From contig NZ_FOIS01000001.1 in NCBI RefSeq assembly GCF_900110455.1, positions 806,001 to 870,000 on the forward strand: 64,000 nucleotides of DNA, given 5' to 3'. The notes under the pieces are model-generated. The model ran no database searches and was not told the origin of the DNA. It saw only the letters and a program-made list of their open reading frames with translations. Source of the stretch: Natrinema salifodinae. GTDB taxonomy: Archaea; Halobacteriota; Halobacteria; Halobacteriales; Natrialbaceae. The translations under genes and the position numbers were made by a program. This document shows positions 39,101 to 46,780 of the stretch, one piece after another. The stretch's first letter is position 1. The number at the start of each line of letters is the position of its first letter.

Positions 39101-39227
39101 GTACTTCGGGCCGGAGGTTTCCTTCGATCCGTCAGGTGCGAGCGGGCCGACGCCGGCCGCGAGCGACGGCGGAACACCGGCGTCGGCGGCCCACGACGGA
39201 TCGAAAAACGACGGTGACGGCGAATGA
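36177..39227 (+). CDS. RND-superfamily (MMPL-like) exporter
   Basis: 1016 residues, 12 predicted helices in two halves. Each half has one helix, a large external domain, and a five-helix bundle. The first bundle begins ...DSLAIVGPLALLFVVVALFVAYRD and includes GLSIDYAIHVFMRHREQ; the second includes GLGVAYSIHISARYS, the paired Asp/Tyr-rich motif typical of proton-driven lipid or sterol RND exporters. The external domains are acidic and helical. It is followed by a TrmB-type regulator overlapping by 4 bases. Cargo is unknown; membrane lipids or hydrophobic drugs are the likely classes. Confidence 0.88.
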   Translation: MSLPDRLADALTAHTRVVLVVLLLATALVGAGMPMVDDDSSLDQFESDSAEAQALERIEGNFTSDQQENATNVQVISRDDNVLTKESLLSSLEFQQEIRANESINSTLVEDQPITGVENVVAITAIRNDQAADLNQTRAGLEDGLNETVGLQRQYEQLNESSDESDPEYQQQAAELEAQFDAVVENATVGLTENQTAEYEEAVRQARQIESQRYEIRSQTESPEENPEYQQLSDQLEGVYQAGTFGVLEDEYAALESDEQPPIDEQIEALENLDDEEFERTIEETLSGDADDNFAIALMATSYDPGSTQADVRMTSLTQSSDSDGAEAEAMGGVDDRIVESQLQLHDLAESQGHEQEYLVFGSGVITDEIDRSMGDSLAIVGPLALLFVVVALFVAYRDLLDIVLGVVGIAAVLVWTFGFMGWAGIAFNQMFVAVPVLLIGLSIDYAIHVFMRHREQRETRSRSETQADAGTAGDVRGSMTVALAGVGVALVWVTATTVIGFLSNLVSPIGPIREFGIVSSVGIVAALIVFGALIPAAKVEFDEFLEARGIDRRKRAFGTGGGRFSELLTVGSTAARKVPILVLVLVLVLSAGGAYGATQVDTSFEEEDFLAEDPPAWTENLPGGMSPGEYHAKNDLEFVNQHFQREGSQAQLLVEGEVDDPDALAQIDAARDDAAESSVAYELATGEEDVQDPLSTMERVAAQNESFNESFHAADTDDDGVPDENVSALYDQLFETDEEAASQVLSRTDGGDGGDEYDAARLVIGVEGDASAADTTDEMRDIADGIEDGSDGRWTATATGDPIVSHIVEQDLLNTVLESLLITLVAVFAFLAVAYWLTGNSASLGIVTLLPVAFSVSWILGTMYLIGMPFNVLTGMITSLTIGLGVAYSIHISARYSLELERQGNVWSALRTTVTGTGGALLGSAATTVGGFGVLAFAILPALQQFGIITALTITYAFLASVVVLPALLVLWTRYFGPEVSFDPSGASGPTPAASDGGTPASAAHDGSKNDGDGE

Positions 39228-39970
39228 CCGACGACGAGAACACGGCGGTTGACGCCTTCGAAGGGCTCGGGCTGACCAGCTACCAGGCCAAGGTGTTCAT
39301 CGCGCTTCACCGGCTCGGTGCGGGGACGGCCCGCGACGTCGCCGACATCACCGACGTGCCCCGGTCGCAGGTCTACAGCGTCGCCGAGAGCTTGGAGGAG
39401 CAGGGGCTGCTCGAGGTCCAGCAGTCGAATCCGATCCGGTACCGGCCGGTCAGCGTCGACGAGGCCCGGGAGACGCTGCGCGATCAGTTCGAGCGCGAAC
39501 AGGACCGGGCCTTCGAGTACGTCGAGTCCGTCAGGGACGACGCCGCCGGGGAGGAGACTCAGGAGGACATCTGGACGGTTCGCAGCCGCGATCGGATCGA
39601 CGATCGAGTCGTCGACCTCCTCTCCGAAGCGGACGAGAAGATCGTCTTCGGGACGCGACTCCCCGAACTCGTCACCGACGCGATCGAGCGGGTCCTCGCT
39701 GAGCGGGCCGCGGCCGGCGTCTCGGTCCACGTGATCAGCAGGACCGACGCGATCCGCGACCGCCTCGGCGCGCTCGAGGGGGTGACCGCCGAAATTCCGC
39801 CGTTCTACCGCGAGGAGGAGGAGCGATCGGGACGGTTCGTCGTGGTCGACGACGACGGTCTCCTGTTGAGCGTCGTCGGCGACGACGGCAGCGAGACGGC
39901 GATCTGGAGTTCGGGCTCGCTGTTCGCGTCCGTCCTGATCCAGCTCATCGAGGCGGGCGACGAACTGTAG
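39224..39970 (+). CDS. TrmB-family transcriptional regulator
   Basis: 248 residues. The winged helix (LGLTSYQAKVFIALHRL ... DVPRSQVYSVAESLEEQGLLEV) is TrmB-like, and a coiled stretch (about 78-110) links it to a phospholipase-D-like sensor domain with IVFGTRLPELVTDAIERVL and a final IWSSGSLFASVLIQLIEAGDEL. It overlaps the RND gene by the ATGA sequence, so it probably controls that exporter. The ligand is unknown. Confidence 0.85.
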   Translation: MTDDENTAVDAFEGLGLTSYQAKVFIALHRLGAGTARDVADITDVPRSQVYSVAESLEEQGLLEVQQSNPIRYRPVSVDEARETLRDQFEREQDRAFEYVESVRDDAAGEETQEDIWTVRSRDRIDDRVVDLLSEADEKIVFGTRLPELVTDAIERVLAERAAAGVSVHVISRTDAIRDRLGALEGVTAEIPPFYREEEERSGRFVVVDDDGLLLSVVGDDGSETAIWSSGSLFASVLIQLIEAGDEL

Positions 39971-40089
39971 GCCGTTTCGGGGGTCGGTAGCCGCTCGGCG
40001 GCGCGGTTCGTCGGACCGCCAGCGGCCTGGTCCGTGCCGAAGCGGTTGCAAGCACGCAGCGGATATCGGATCGCTCACCTAAGTTCGAC

Positions 40090-40416
40090 ATGGTCGAGCA
40101 GCACGGCGACGTGTACAAGGGTCGCGCCTGGTTGCTGTCGGCGCGCGGGACCGTCCTCGCGCCGATCGTGCGATGGTGTCTCCGGCGACCGTCGCCGTAC
40201 CGGGCCATGATCGTCCCGACGCTCGTCTCGCTCCTCTCGACGGGCGTCTGTTACTGTCTCGTCCGGTTCGCCGCGGCCAGCGTCATCCCACCGGCGGTCG
40301 GTATCGGGTTGACGCTGCTCGTCTTCTGGCCGCTGGCGCTGGCGGCGGCGCTCGTCGCGGACATCATCCAGAAGGAACACAAGTTGCGGGGGCGCTCGCG
40401 AGACGGCGCTCGATAG
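40090..40416 (+). CDS. Small two-helix membrane protein
   Basis: 108 residues: a basic N-terminal third (RAWLLSARGTVLAPIVRWCLRRP), then two hydrophobic helices (about 40-61 and 69-90) and a short basic tail. No recognised domain. It converges with the pelota gene, with 9 bases between the stops. Confidence 0.65.
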   Translation: MVEQHGDVYKGRAWLLSARGTVLAPIVRWCLRRPSPYRAMIVPTLVSLLSTGVCYCLVRFAAASVIPPAVGIGLTLLVFWPLALAAALVADIIQKEHKLRGRSRDGAR

Positions 40417-40425
40417 CCGTCCCAG

Positions 40426-41493
40426 TTACTCGAGCCGGTACCGGAGCAGCGCCGCGATCCCGCCGAGGTTGGCGAGTTGCTGGCCAGGCGGGAACTCGCT
40501 CGAGAAGACGGTCACCTCGCCGCCTTTCTGTTCGGTCGTGCGGACGATCTCGTCGGCGTCGATGTGCCACTCGCCCTCGGGGCCGCGTTCCTTCCGGAGC
40601 CGGTCGTCGAGAACGAGCAGGCGATCGATCGCGCCGAACTCGGCGGCCTGCTGGACCTGCTCGGGGCCGTAGGCCGCCTTCGCGCCCTCGGCGATCCGCT
40701 TCGTGAGTTCGTCGATGTACTCGGCCTCGCTCTCGATGCGGGTCTCCTGTTGGACGTCCGCGACGGCGCCGCGCTTTAACACCTCGTGGACCCCGCGGTC
40801 GCCGACGCTTGCCGTGTCGACCATCGTTACGTTTTCGGCGACCGCGGGCTCGTTGTCCTCCAAGTACTTGTAGGCGTCCTGCTTCGTGAAGCCGGGGCCG
40901 GCGAGGATGACCGCGTCGGCGTCCTGCCGTTTGAGCACGTTGCCGAGCTCCGAGAAGAGCTCCGAGCGCTCGCGGGCGTACTCGCCCTTCCCCGTGGGAC
41001 CGGTGATGGTCGCCCGCTCCTCGGTCCCGTACTGGGCGACCGTGTGGACGTGCGCCTGGCCTTCCTCGACGGTCGCGATGGCGACGTCCGGGTTCTCGGT
41101 GGCCTCCTCGGCCTCCTCGAGGCGTGCCTTCTGATCGGGCTTGAACCGCTTCTCGATGGAGAGCTCGTCGCGCTCCTCGACGTTCAGCGTGTGGTGGAAG
41201 CCGAGTTGGTCCTCGCGCGAGCAGGCGACGATCTCGCCGCCGACACGCAGCCGGTTGGCGAACTTGTGGAACTCGATATCCTCGACGGCGATGGCGACCC
41301 ACATGTGTTCGCGCTCGCCGCCGGTGTCGCGCATCTGGTCGTCGTTGCGCTGGATCCGGCGCGTCGTATCGCCCGCGACGCGGTCACCGGGCTCGAGGAC
41401 GTACTGCAGGTGCCAGAGGTCGTCCACGCTCTCGGGGACGACGGTAACCCGTTCGCGTCCGCCCTCGACCTGCTCCCGGTCTTTGATCTGCAT
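40426..41493 (-). CDS. pelA: Pelota (mRNA surveillance/ribosome rescue factor, Dom34)
   Basis: 355 residues, three domains. The N-terminal SH3-like domain starts [21 protein letters not shown] and includes GDTTRRIQ. The central eRF1-like domain has [12 protein letters not shown]; it has no GGQ motif, as expected for Pelota. The third domain contains [11 protein letters not shown]-like [11 protein letters not shown] and [12 protein letters not shown]. With the archaeal EF1A-type GTPase it splits stalled ribosomes. The ATG at 41493 is chosen because the conserved N-terminus starts there. Confidence 0.93.
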   Translation of the reverse strand: MQIKDREQVEGGRERVTVVPESVDDLWHLQYVLEPGDRVAGDTTRRIQRNDDQMRDTGGEREHMWVAIAVEDIEFHKFANRLRVGGEIVACSREDQLGFHHTLNVEERDELSIEKRFKPDQKARLEEAEEATENPDVAIATVEEGQAHVHTVAQYGTEERATITGPTGKGEYARERSELFSELGNVLKRQDADAVILAGPGFTKQDAYKYLEDNEPAVAENVTMVDTASVGDRGVHEVLKRGAVADVQQETRIESEAEYIDELTKRIAEGAKAAYGPEQVQQAAEFGAIDRLLVLDDRLRKERGPEGEWHIDADEIVRTTEQKGGEVTVFSSEFPPGQQLANLGGIAALLRYRLE

Positions 41494-41633
41494 GCGCCTG
41501 GCTTCGCGGGGCGGCGGTAAGTGGACTGCGATCCCTCGACGATCGGTTCGTGGCGGGGTCAGCCCCGAATACGCGGTCGGCGGAGTTCGACGTTTGGCGG
41601 CAGCGTTATCTCCGTTACGAGCCACTGTATACC

Positions 41634-42182
41634 ATGAGGCTAGCACACGTATCTCTCTTCGAAGACTTCGGGACGCGCTCGCTTGCGACCCACGCACTCA
41701 TGGTACTCGCACTGGCGAACGGCATCTTGGCGGGACTGTTCGTCGAGGGGCAACTCGGGCTCGTCTCGTTCGTCTCGCTACTCGGTTTCACCGCCGGGTT
41801 GTGGATCGCACAGTCGATTCACTCGCTCGGGAACGCGGCGTCCGACGGCGAGTACGAGGGTATCCTGAACGAACTCGTCGACTCGACCGGTGACGAGCGG
41901 AGCCAAGGATTCGATACCGGTCGGTTCGGCCGGCTGCTCGCACTGATCGCCGCCGTGACGGCCGTCTCGCTGTTGACCTCGGCACAGGTCCTCCCAGGGA
42001 CGATCCTCCCGATCGCGATCGTCGCCGTCGGCAGTATCGCCGTCGTGACCGCGATCATCGGCTTCCTGATCGCCCTCGGTGCGTCCTACGACGCGGCCCA
42101 ACGGGACACACTCGAGCGGACCGCTCCGATCGGAGCAGTATCGTCGGAGGACGACCCGGCCGAGGAGAGCATGGACCAGTAA
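41634..42182 (+). CDS. Four-helix membrane protein of unknown function
   Basis: 182 residues. The ATG at 41634 is about 27 bases after a TATA-like GCGTTATC, so it is leaderless. Helices lie around 20-37, 40-60, 104-124 and 128-150; an acidic loop and a short acidic tail ([11 protein letters not shown]) face the cytoplasm. No known domain. Confidence 0.7.
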   Translation: MRLAHVSLFEDFGTRSLATHALMVLALANGILAGLFVEGQLGLVSFVSLLGFTAGLWIAQSIHSLGNAASDGEYEGILNELVDSTGDERSQGFDTGRFGRLLALIAAVTAVSLLTSAQVLPGTILPIAIVAVGSIAVVTAIIGFLIALGASYDAAQRDTLERTAPIGAVSSEDDPAEESMDQ

Positions 42183-42378
42183 CGGCCACCGATTTCAGCC
42201 GAGAAGCGAGCACATCTCGTCCGTTCCGAGATAGCTTTCGGAAGATAGTGCCGCTATTCCGCATCCGGTTCTCGACAGTCTCTCTCCCATCCCACGGACG
42301 ATTGCCGTCCGCATCGGCGTCGCCGGTAAGCATTGCCCGGGGCGACGGACGAAGGCCCGTGGGCCACGAACCGTTCGT

Positions 42379-42702
42379 ATGACGATCGCACTGCGGACGC
42401 TCGACGACGGCGCGTGGATCAGCGTCAACGACAGCCGTCAAGTGAGCGTCAGCGACGTCTGGGCGCTCTCGCACGGAGTCTTCTGTGATTGCGAACCCGC
42501 GTACGTCCTTCTCGAAGCGTTCGTCGACGTGGACGTCGACGGCTCGATCGTGGTCGCGGACGCCGTCGGGCAGTGTCTCGAGTGCGGCACTCGGGACCCG
42601 ATCGACCGGTTGCCCGTCGGCCGCATCGTCGACGGCGAGTTTCGACCGTACGGCCCCGAGAGCATTCAATGGCGCGTCGAACCCGACGGTGAACCAGCGT
42701 GA
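42379..42702 (+). CDS. Small Cys-containing protein, possible zinc site
   Basis: 107 residues, no membrane segment. Two Cys pairs, HGVFCDCEPAY (CxC) and GQCLECGTRD (CxxC), could bind zinc. The rest is acidic and beta-rich with no recognised domain. It stands 130 bases upstream of the siroheme reductase gene on the same strand, with no evident shared function. Confidence 0.6.
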   Translation: MTIALRTLDDGAWISVNDSRQVSVSDVWALSHGVFCDCEPAYVLLEAFVDVDVDGSIVVADAVGQCLECGTRDPIDRLPVGRIVDGEFRPYGPESIQWRVEPDGEPA

Positions 42703-42829
42703 GATGGGACAGCAGACTGCGGACAGGGAACGAGACTCATAGTGGCAAGGACAGCCGCAACCAGTGAGATCCGGGGAGAACTGACGACAGAAAGGGAGGC
42801 TTATACGCTCCCACCATATAACGGCTCCA

Positions 42830-44608
42830 ATGGTCAGCGACGTCGAGCAGTGGAAGGACGAACTATACGGCACCGACATTCGCGACGAAATCGAGCGCTT
42901 CGCCGAGGAAGGGTGGGAGTCGATCCCCGACGACGAGCAGGACGCCTGGTTCGAGCGGTTCAAGTGGTTCGGTCTGTACCACCAGCGAGCCGGCCAGGAA
43001 TCGTACTTCATGCTGCGGATCGGCCCGCCAGGCGGCGTCCTCGAACCGGGTCAGTTCCGGCGGATCGTCGAAATCGCGGACGAGTTCTCCCGCGGCCCCG
43101 CCGAGAACCCCGAGTTCGGCAACGGCTGGCTCGACGTGACGACTCGCCAGGCCATTCAACTGCACTGGATCCGCCTGGAGGACATCCCCGAGATCTTCGA
43201 GCGGCTGGAGGACGCCGGCCTCTCGACGGTTCAGGCTTGCGGGGACTCGTGGCGCAACATCGTCGGCTGTCCGGTCGCCGGCAAGGACAAACACGAGCAC
43301 GTCGACGCGGGTGCCCTCGCGAACGAGCTCCACGACACCTTCAAACAGAACGAGGCTCACTCGAACCTGCCCCGGAAGTGGAAGGTGTCGGTGACCGGCT
43401 GTGACGAGGGCTGCGGGCAGGGCGACATTAACGACCTGGCGTTCGAGCCCGCACAGAAGGAGATCGACGGCGAGACCGTCACGGGCTACAACGTCCGCGT
43501 CGGCGGCGGCCTCTCGCGCAACGAACCGCGGTTCGCGCGCAATATCGACGTCTTCGCCACGCCGGACCAGGCCGTCGAGGTCGCCGGCGGGCTCTCCGCG
43601 CTGTTTCGCGACCACGGCGACCGCGAGGACCGCTACAACGCGCGCATCAAGTTCCTCGTCGACGAGTGGGGGCCGGAGAAGGTCCGCGACACGCTTCAGG
43701 CGGACTACGTCGACTTCGAACTCGAGACCGCGGGCGAGGACCTCCGCGACTCGTACTCGTACAACGCGGGCGAGGCCGACGGCAAGCACGACCACGTCGG
43801 CGTCCACGAGCAGGTCGACGGGAACTACTACGTCGGCCTGAACGTCCTCGTGGGCCGGATCGGCGTCGATGAGGGGTACGACCTCGCCGACGCGGCTGAG
43901 GAGTACGGCTCGGGCGAGGTGCGGCTGACCCAGCGCCAGAACATCATCTTCACCGACGTCGCCGAGGAGAACCTCGACGACCTGCGCGCGGAGCCGGTCC
44001 TCGAGGAGTACAGTCCCGATCCGCACCCGTTCCAGCGCGGCTCGATCGCCTGTACCGGGACCGAGTTCTGTTCGCTCTCGATCGTCGAGACGAAGAACCG
44101 CCAGGTCCGGTTCGCCCGCTGGCTCAAGGCGAACGTCGAACTGCCGGAGGGCGTCGAGGACTTCCACATCCACCTCTCGGGTTGTACCGCTTCCTGCGCT
44201 CAGCCCCAGATCGCTGACGTCTCCCTGCGCGGCATGAAGACGCGCAAGGACGGCGAACCCGTCGAGGCCCTCGACATCGGCCTCGGCGGCGGCCTCGGCG
44301 AGGAGCCCCAGTTCGCCTCGTGGGTCACCGAGCGCGTCCCCGCCGACGAGGTGCCCGGCGCGATCGCGAACCTCCTCGAGAACTTCGCCGAAGCGCGCGA
44401 GAGCGAGGAACAGAGCTTCCGCGAGTTCGTCCTCGAGCGCGACGACGAGGAACTCGCCGAACTGGTCGAACCCGAGGAGACCAGCTACGACGACCCGTAC
44501 ATGCACAACACGAAGCGCACCTGGTACCCCTACGTCGAGGACGACGGCCTCGATGCGAGCCCCGCGCCGGCCCGCGCCGACGGGACGCCGATCACCTCGG
44601 ACGACTGA
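42830..44608 (+). CDS. Ferredoxin-dependent nitrite/sulfite reductase
   Basis: 592 residues with the duplicated ferrodoxin-like and siroheme domains of NirA/Sir. The [4Fe-4S]-siroheme ligands are Cys408 and Cys414 (ACTGTEFCSL) with Cys452 and Cys456 (SGCTASCAQPQ). The first siroheme half shows TTRQAIQLHWIRLEDIP. It reduces nitrite to ammonia or sulfite to sulfide with ferredoxin. No nitrate reductase is adjacent, so nitrite versus sulfite cannot be decided. A TATA-like CTTATACG lies about 28 bases before the ATG, making the gene leaderless. Confidence 0.92.
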   Translation: MVSDVEQWKDELYGTDIRDEIERFAEEGWESIPDDEQDAWFERFKWFGLYHQRAGQESYFMLRIGPPGGVLEPGQFRRIVEIADEFSRGPAENPEFGNGWLDVTTRQAIQLHWIRLEDIPEIFERLEDAGLSTVQACGDSWRNIVGCPVAGKDKHEHVDAGALANELHDTFKQNEAHSNLPRKWKVSVTGCDEGCGQGDINDLAFEPAQKEIDGETVTGYNVRVGGGLSRNEPRFARNIDVFATPDQAVEVAGGLSALFRDHGDREDRYNARIKFLVDEWGPEKVRDTLQADYVDFELETAGEDLRDSYSYNAGEADGKHDHVGVHEQVDGNYYVGLNVLVGRIGVDEGYDLADAAEEYGSGEVRLTQRQNIIFTDVAEENLDDLRAEPVLEEYSPDPHPFQRGSIACTGTEFCSLSIVETKNRQVRFARWLKANVELPEGVEDFHIHLSGCTASCAQPQIADVSLRGMKTRKDGEPVEALDIGLGGGLGEEPQFASWVTERVPADEVPGAIANLLENFAEARESEEQSFREFVLERDDEELAELVEPEETSYDDPYMHNTKRTWYPYVEDDGLDASPAPARADGTPITSDD

Positions 44609-44795
44609 TCGACCGACCGCCGAATCGCTCTTCGGGTTCCGTTTTCCGCCGTTTCGCGGTCTTCGTATCGAATAGCGATAGCGGGGCTAGGACTGCGGAG
44701 CACGCGACCGCTGCGAACAGTTCGACGAGCAGCGCGGTTACTCCGCGCGTTCGTCCCTCGTGTTGACTAAGTGCGTTCGCCTGCTCCCGTACGAT

Positions 44796-45083
44796 ATGAC
44801 CGACCGACTGATGAAGGTCAACGCCTACACGACGCTCGACCTTGTCGACGCCGTCGCGACGGGCCAGGACTTCGAGACCGAGGCGTTCGCCGTCGCGAAC
44901 GCGACGTCCGATAAGGAGAACCCCGACTGCGTTCGACTGCAGTTCGAACTCGACAACATGACCGAGGAGCACCTCCCCGCACATATGGAGGAACTCGAAC
45001 TGACGGCCGACCAGGCGCGGACGCTCGCGTCGGCCCTCGAGAAACACGCGACCCGCGTCGAGGAGGCGGCTGTCGACGAGTGA
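44796..45083 (+). CDS. Small conserved haloarchaeal protein (DUF6360-like)
   Basis: 95 residues, starting at the ATG at 44796 (MTDRLMKVNAYTTLDLV). Acidic, with a beta-rich N-terminal half and a helical C-terminus (LTADQARTLASALEKHATRVEE). It resembles my memory of the haloarchaeal DUF6360 group; no function is known. Nothing in the neighbourhood suggests one. Confidence 0.7.
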   Translation: MTDRLMKVNAYTTLDLVDAVATGQDFETEAFAVANATSDKENPDCVRLQFELDNMTEEHLPAHMEELELTADQARTLASALEKHATRVEEAAVDE

Positions 45084-45359
45084 GACCGCCGAGAGCGAGC
45101 ACGATACCGCCGGGCGGTCCGTGACGCGAATCGACGATGGGCCATCGAACCGACGCCTCACGGTGACCGACAGTCGATACGGGTGGTGTAAGGGACTGTT
45201 ATTGGCCCCTGTGTCGAGGTTCGGACCGTCACCGCCGAGCGGCAATCGGGCGGCGTGATTCGCGGGGAGAGAGTCGACGTCAGCCATACGTTGTTAGCTT
45301 TATGGTCGTGAAGGGTGGCGCGGTGTCTATGGCTGCGACCGAGCGCCAGCCGGTAGACA

Positions 45360-45899
45360 ATGACAGCGCAACCGACAGAGTCGACGGCAACGGGGACGAT
45401 ACGAGTGGAGCTGTTTCTCCGAAATCACGGGTCCGCAGCCGTCGTCGACCCACTCAGACGGGTCGTCGCGCGAGCGCGCCGCCTCGAGGACGAGATCGGC
45501 GCGACCGTTCGGGTCGAGACGTGGGCGTCGGTGCGGCCCGCGATCGAGGAACTCAGCGATAGCGGCACGTCGACTTCGCTCACCGTCGACGCGTTTCGAT
45601 CCTGGGCCGAGCGAGAGGGATACACGCTCCGACCGAGTTTCGAACGACACGAAACGCCCTCGATGCTCGGCCAGTGTGCGGTCGAGATCCGGGTTCCGAA
45701 CGTTTGCGTCGCCGTTTACGAGGACGGGGATCTCCAGTGTGTCGCGCCCTGTGCGGACCGGGAAAACGAGAAACGGACCTACACCGTCGAGCGGTGTCTC
45801 GACGCGCTCGAAGCCGGCGTTACGGAGCCGTTCGTCGACGACGATCCGCAATCGACCGACGATGAGGACGCCGTAGAACGGCGTGGAGATACCGAGTAG
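45360..45899 (+). CDS. Hypothetical haloarchaeal protein
   Basis: 179 residues. The first two thirds have an alpha/beta pattern (IRVELFLRNHG, LEDEIGATVRVETWA, SLTVDAFRSWAEREG, VCVAVYEDGDLQCVAPC), with Cys residues in VEIRVPNVCVAV and QCVAPC that could form a site. The end is acidic and disordered. The ATG follows a TATA-like GCTTTATGG by about 55 bases. Not recognised further. Confidence 0.65.
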   Translation: MTAQPTESTATGTIRVELFLRNHGSAAVVDPLRRVVARARRLEDEIGATVRVETWASVRPAIEELSDSGTSTSLTVDAFRSWAEREGYTLRPSFERHETPSMLGQCAVEIRVPNVCVAVYEDGDLQCVAPCADRENEKRTYTVERCLDALEAGVTEPFVDDDPQSTDDEDAVERRGDTE

Positions 45900-45974
45900 C
45901 GCGACCAGAGCGGCTCGAGTGAAGCGCGAAATCGTCTCTCCCACGAGACGACCGCATCGATCGGGTGCGAGCGG

Positions 45975-46268
45975 TCAGTCCCGGAGGTCCTCGAGCTTTC
46001 CTTTCGCCTTTTCGAGGCCGGACTCGAACGTCTCCTCGAGTTCCTCGACGGAGCGCTCGACGTAGTGCACTCGCTGCTTGGGAACCCGCCGAACCACGTC
46101 GTTGCCGTCCTCGTCGGTCCCGTACGCGAACAGCCAGTGGTCCTGAAAGTACGCGATCCGATCGTTGTCGACGGTGACGCGCTCGATCTCTCCGTCGGTC
46201 GGCTCGTAGACGATGGTCGCGGTCCCGAGCTCCGGCTCAGTGTCGGTGTCGGTGCTGATCTCCACCAT
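45975..46268 (-). CDS. Small acidic protein with helical tail
   Basis: 97 residues from the ATG at 46268. A beta-rich half (TATIVYEPTDGEIERVTVDNDRI ... FAYGTDEDGNDVVRRVPKQRVHYVE) leads to a charged amphipathic helix (SVEELEETFESGLEKAKGKLEDL). Conserved-looking, function unknown. Confidence 0.65.
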   Translation of the reverse strand: MVEISTDTDTEPELGTATIVYEPTDGEIERVTVDNDRIAYFQDHWLFAYGTDEDGNDVVRRVPKQRVHYVERSVEELEETFESGLEKAKGKLEDLRD

Positions 46269-46385
46269 GGGCGGTGGGTCCACCGTCGGCCGTGTAGTCG
46301 TGAACCCGGCAAGTGCAGTCTCCGCAGGGCCCGCCGACGGAGCGATCGGGTGACCGAAAACGACGACGGCCAGGCCGCCGCGCCG

Positions 46386-46646
46386 TCAGCCGGACCTCGA
46401 CTCCCGCGGCGAGTCCGCCCCCTCCTCGGTGTCGGTCTCGGTCCCGGCGTCGCGAACGGCCGTATCGTCGGTCGGCGTCGGTTCGGCCTGCTCCGCCTGG
46501 TACGGTTGGGTGCCGGGACCGAGCGCCAGGAACACCACGAACGCGACTAAACCAACCATCGCGGCGATGATGACCCAGCCGACGATGACGGGGACGTCGA
46601 GACCGCCGCCGACGACAGCCGGGACGAGCGCCTCAGGTGGTGCCAT
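46386..46646 (-). CDS. Small single-helix membrane protein
   Basis: 86 residues: one hydrophobic segment (about 18-43, VPVIVGWVIIAAMVGLVAFV) and an acidic Thr/Glu-rich tail. No domain recognised. Confidence 0.55.
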   Translation of the reverse strand: MAPPEALVPAVVGGGLDVPVIVGWVIIAAMVGLVAFVVFLALGPGTQPYQAEQAEPTPTDDTAVRDAGTETDTEEGADSPRESRSG

Positions 46647-46780
46647 TGGGAGAACCCTACCGTCGTCGCGCCGATCAGTATTGACCCGGCCATCTCGGGG
46701 TCACGGGTCCGCGTGGGGCGAGGTTGGGTCGGGGTCGCCGACGGCCGGCACCGGGACCGGGACCGGGTCCGCTGGTCGAC

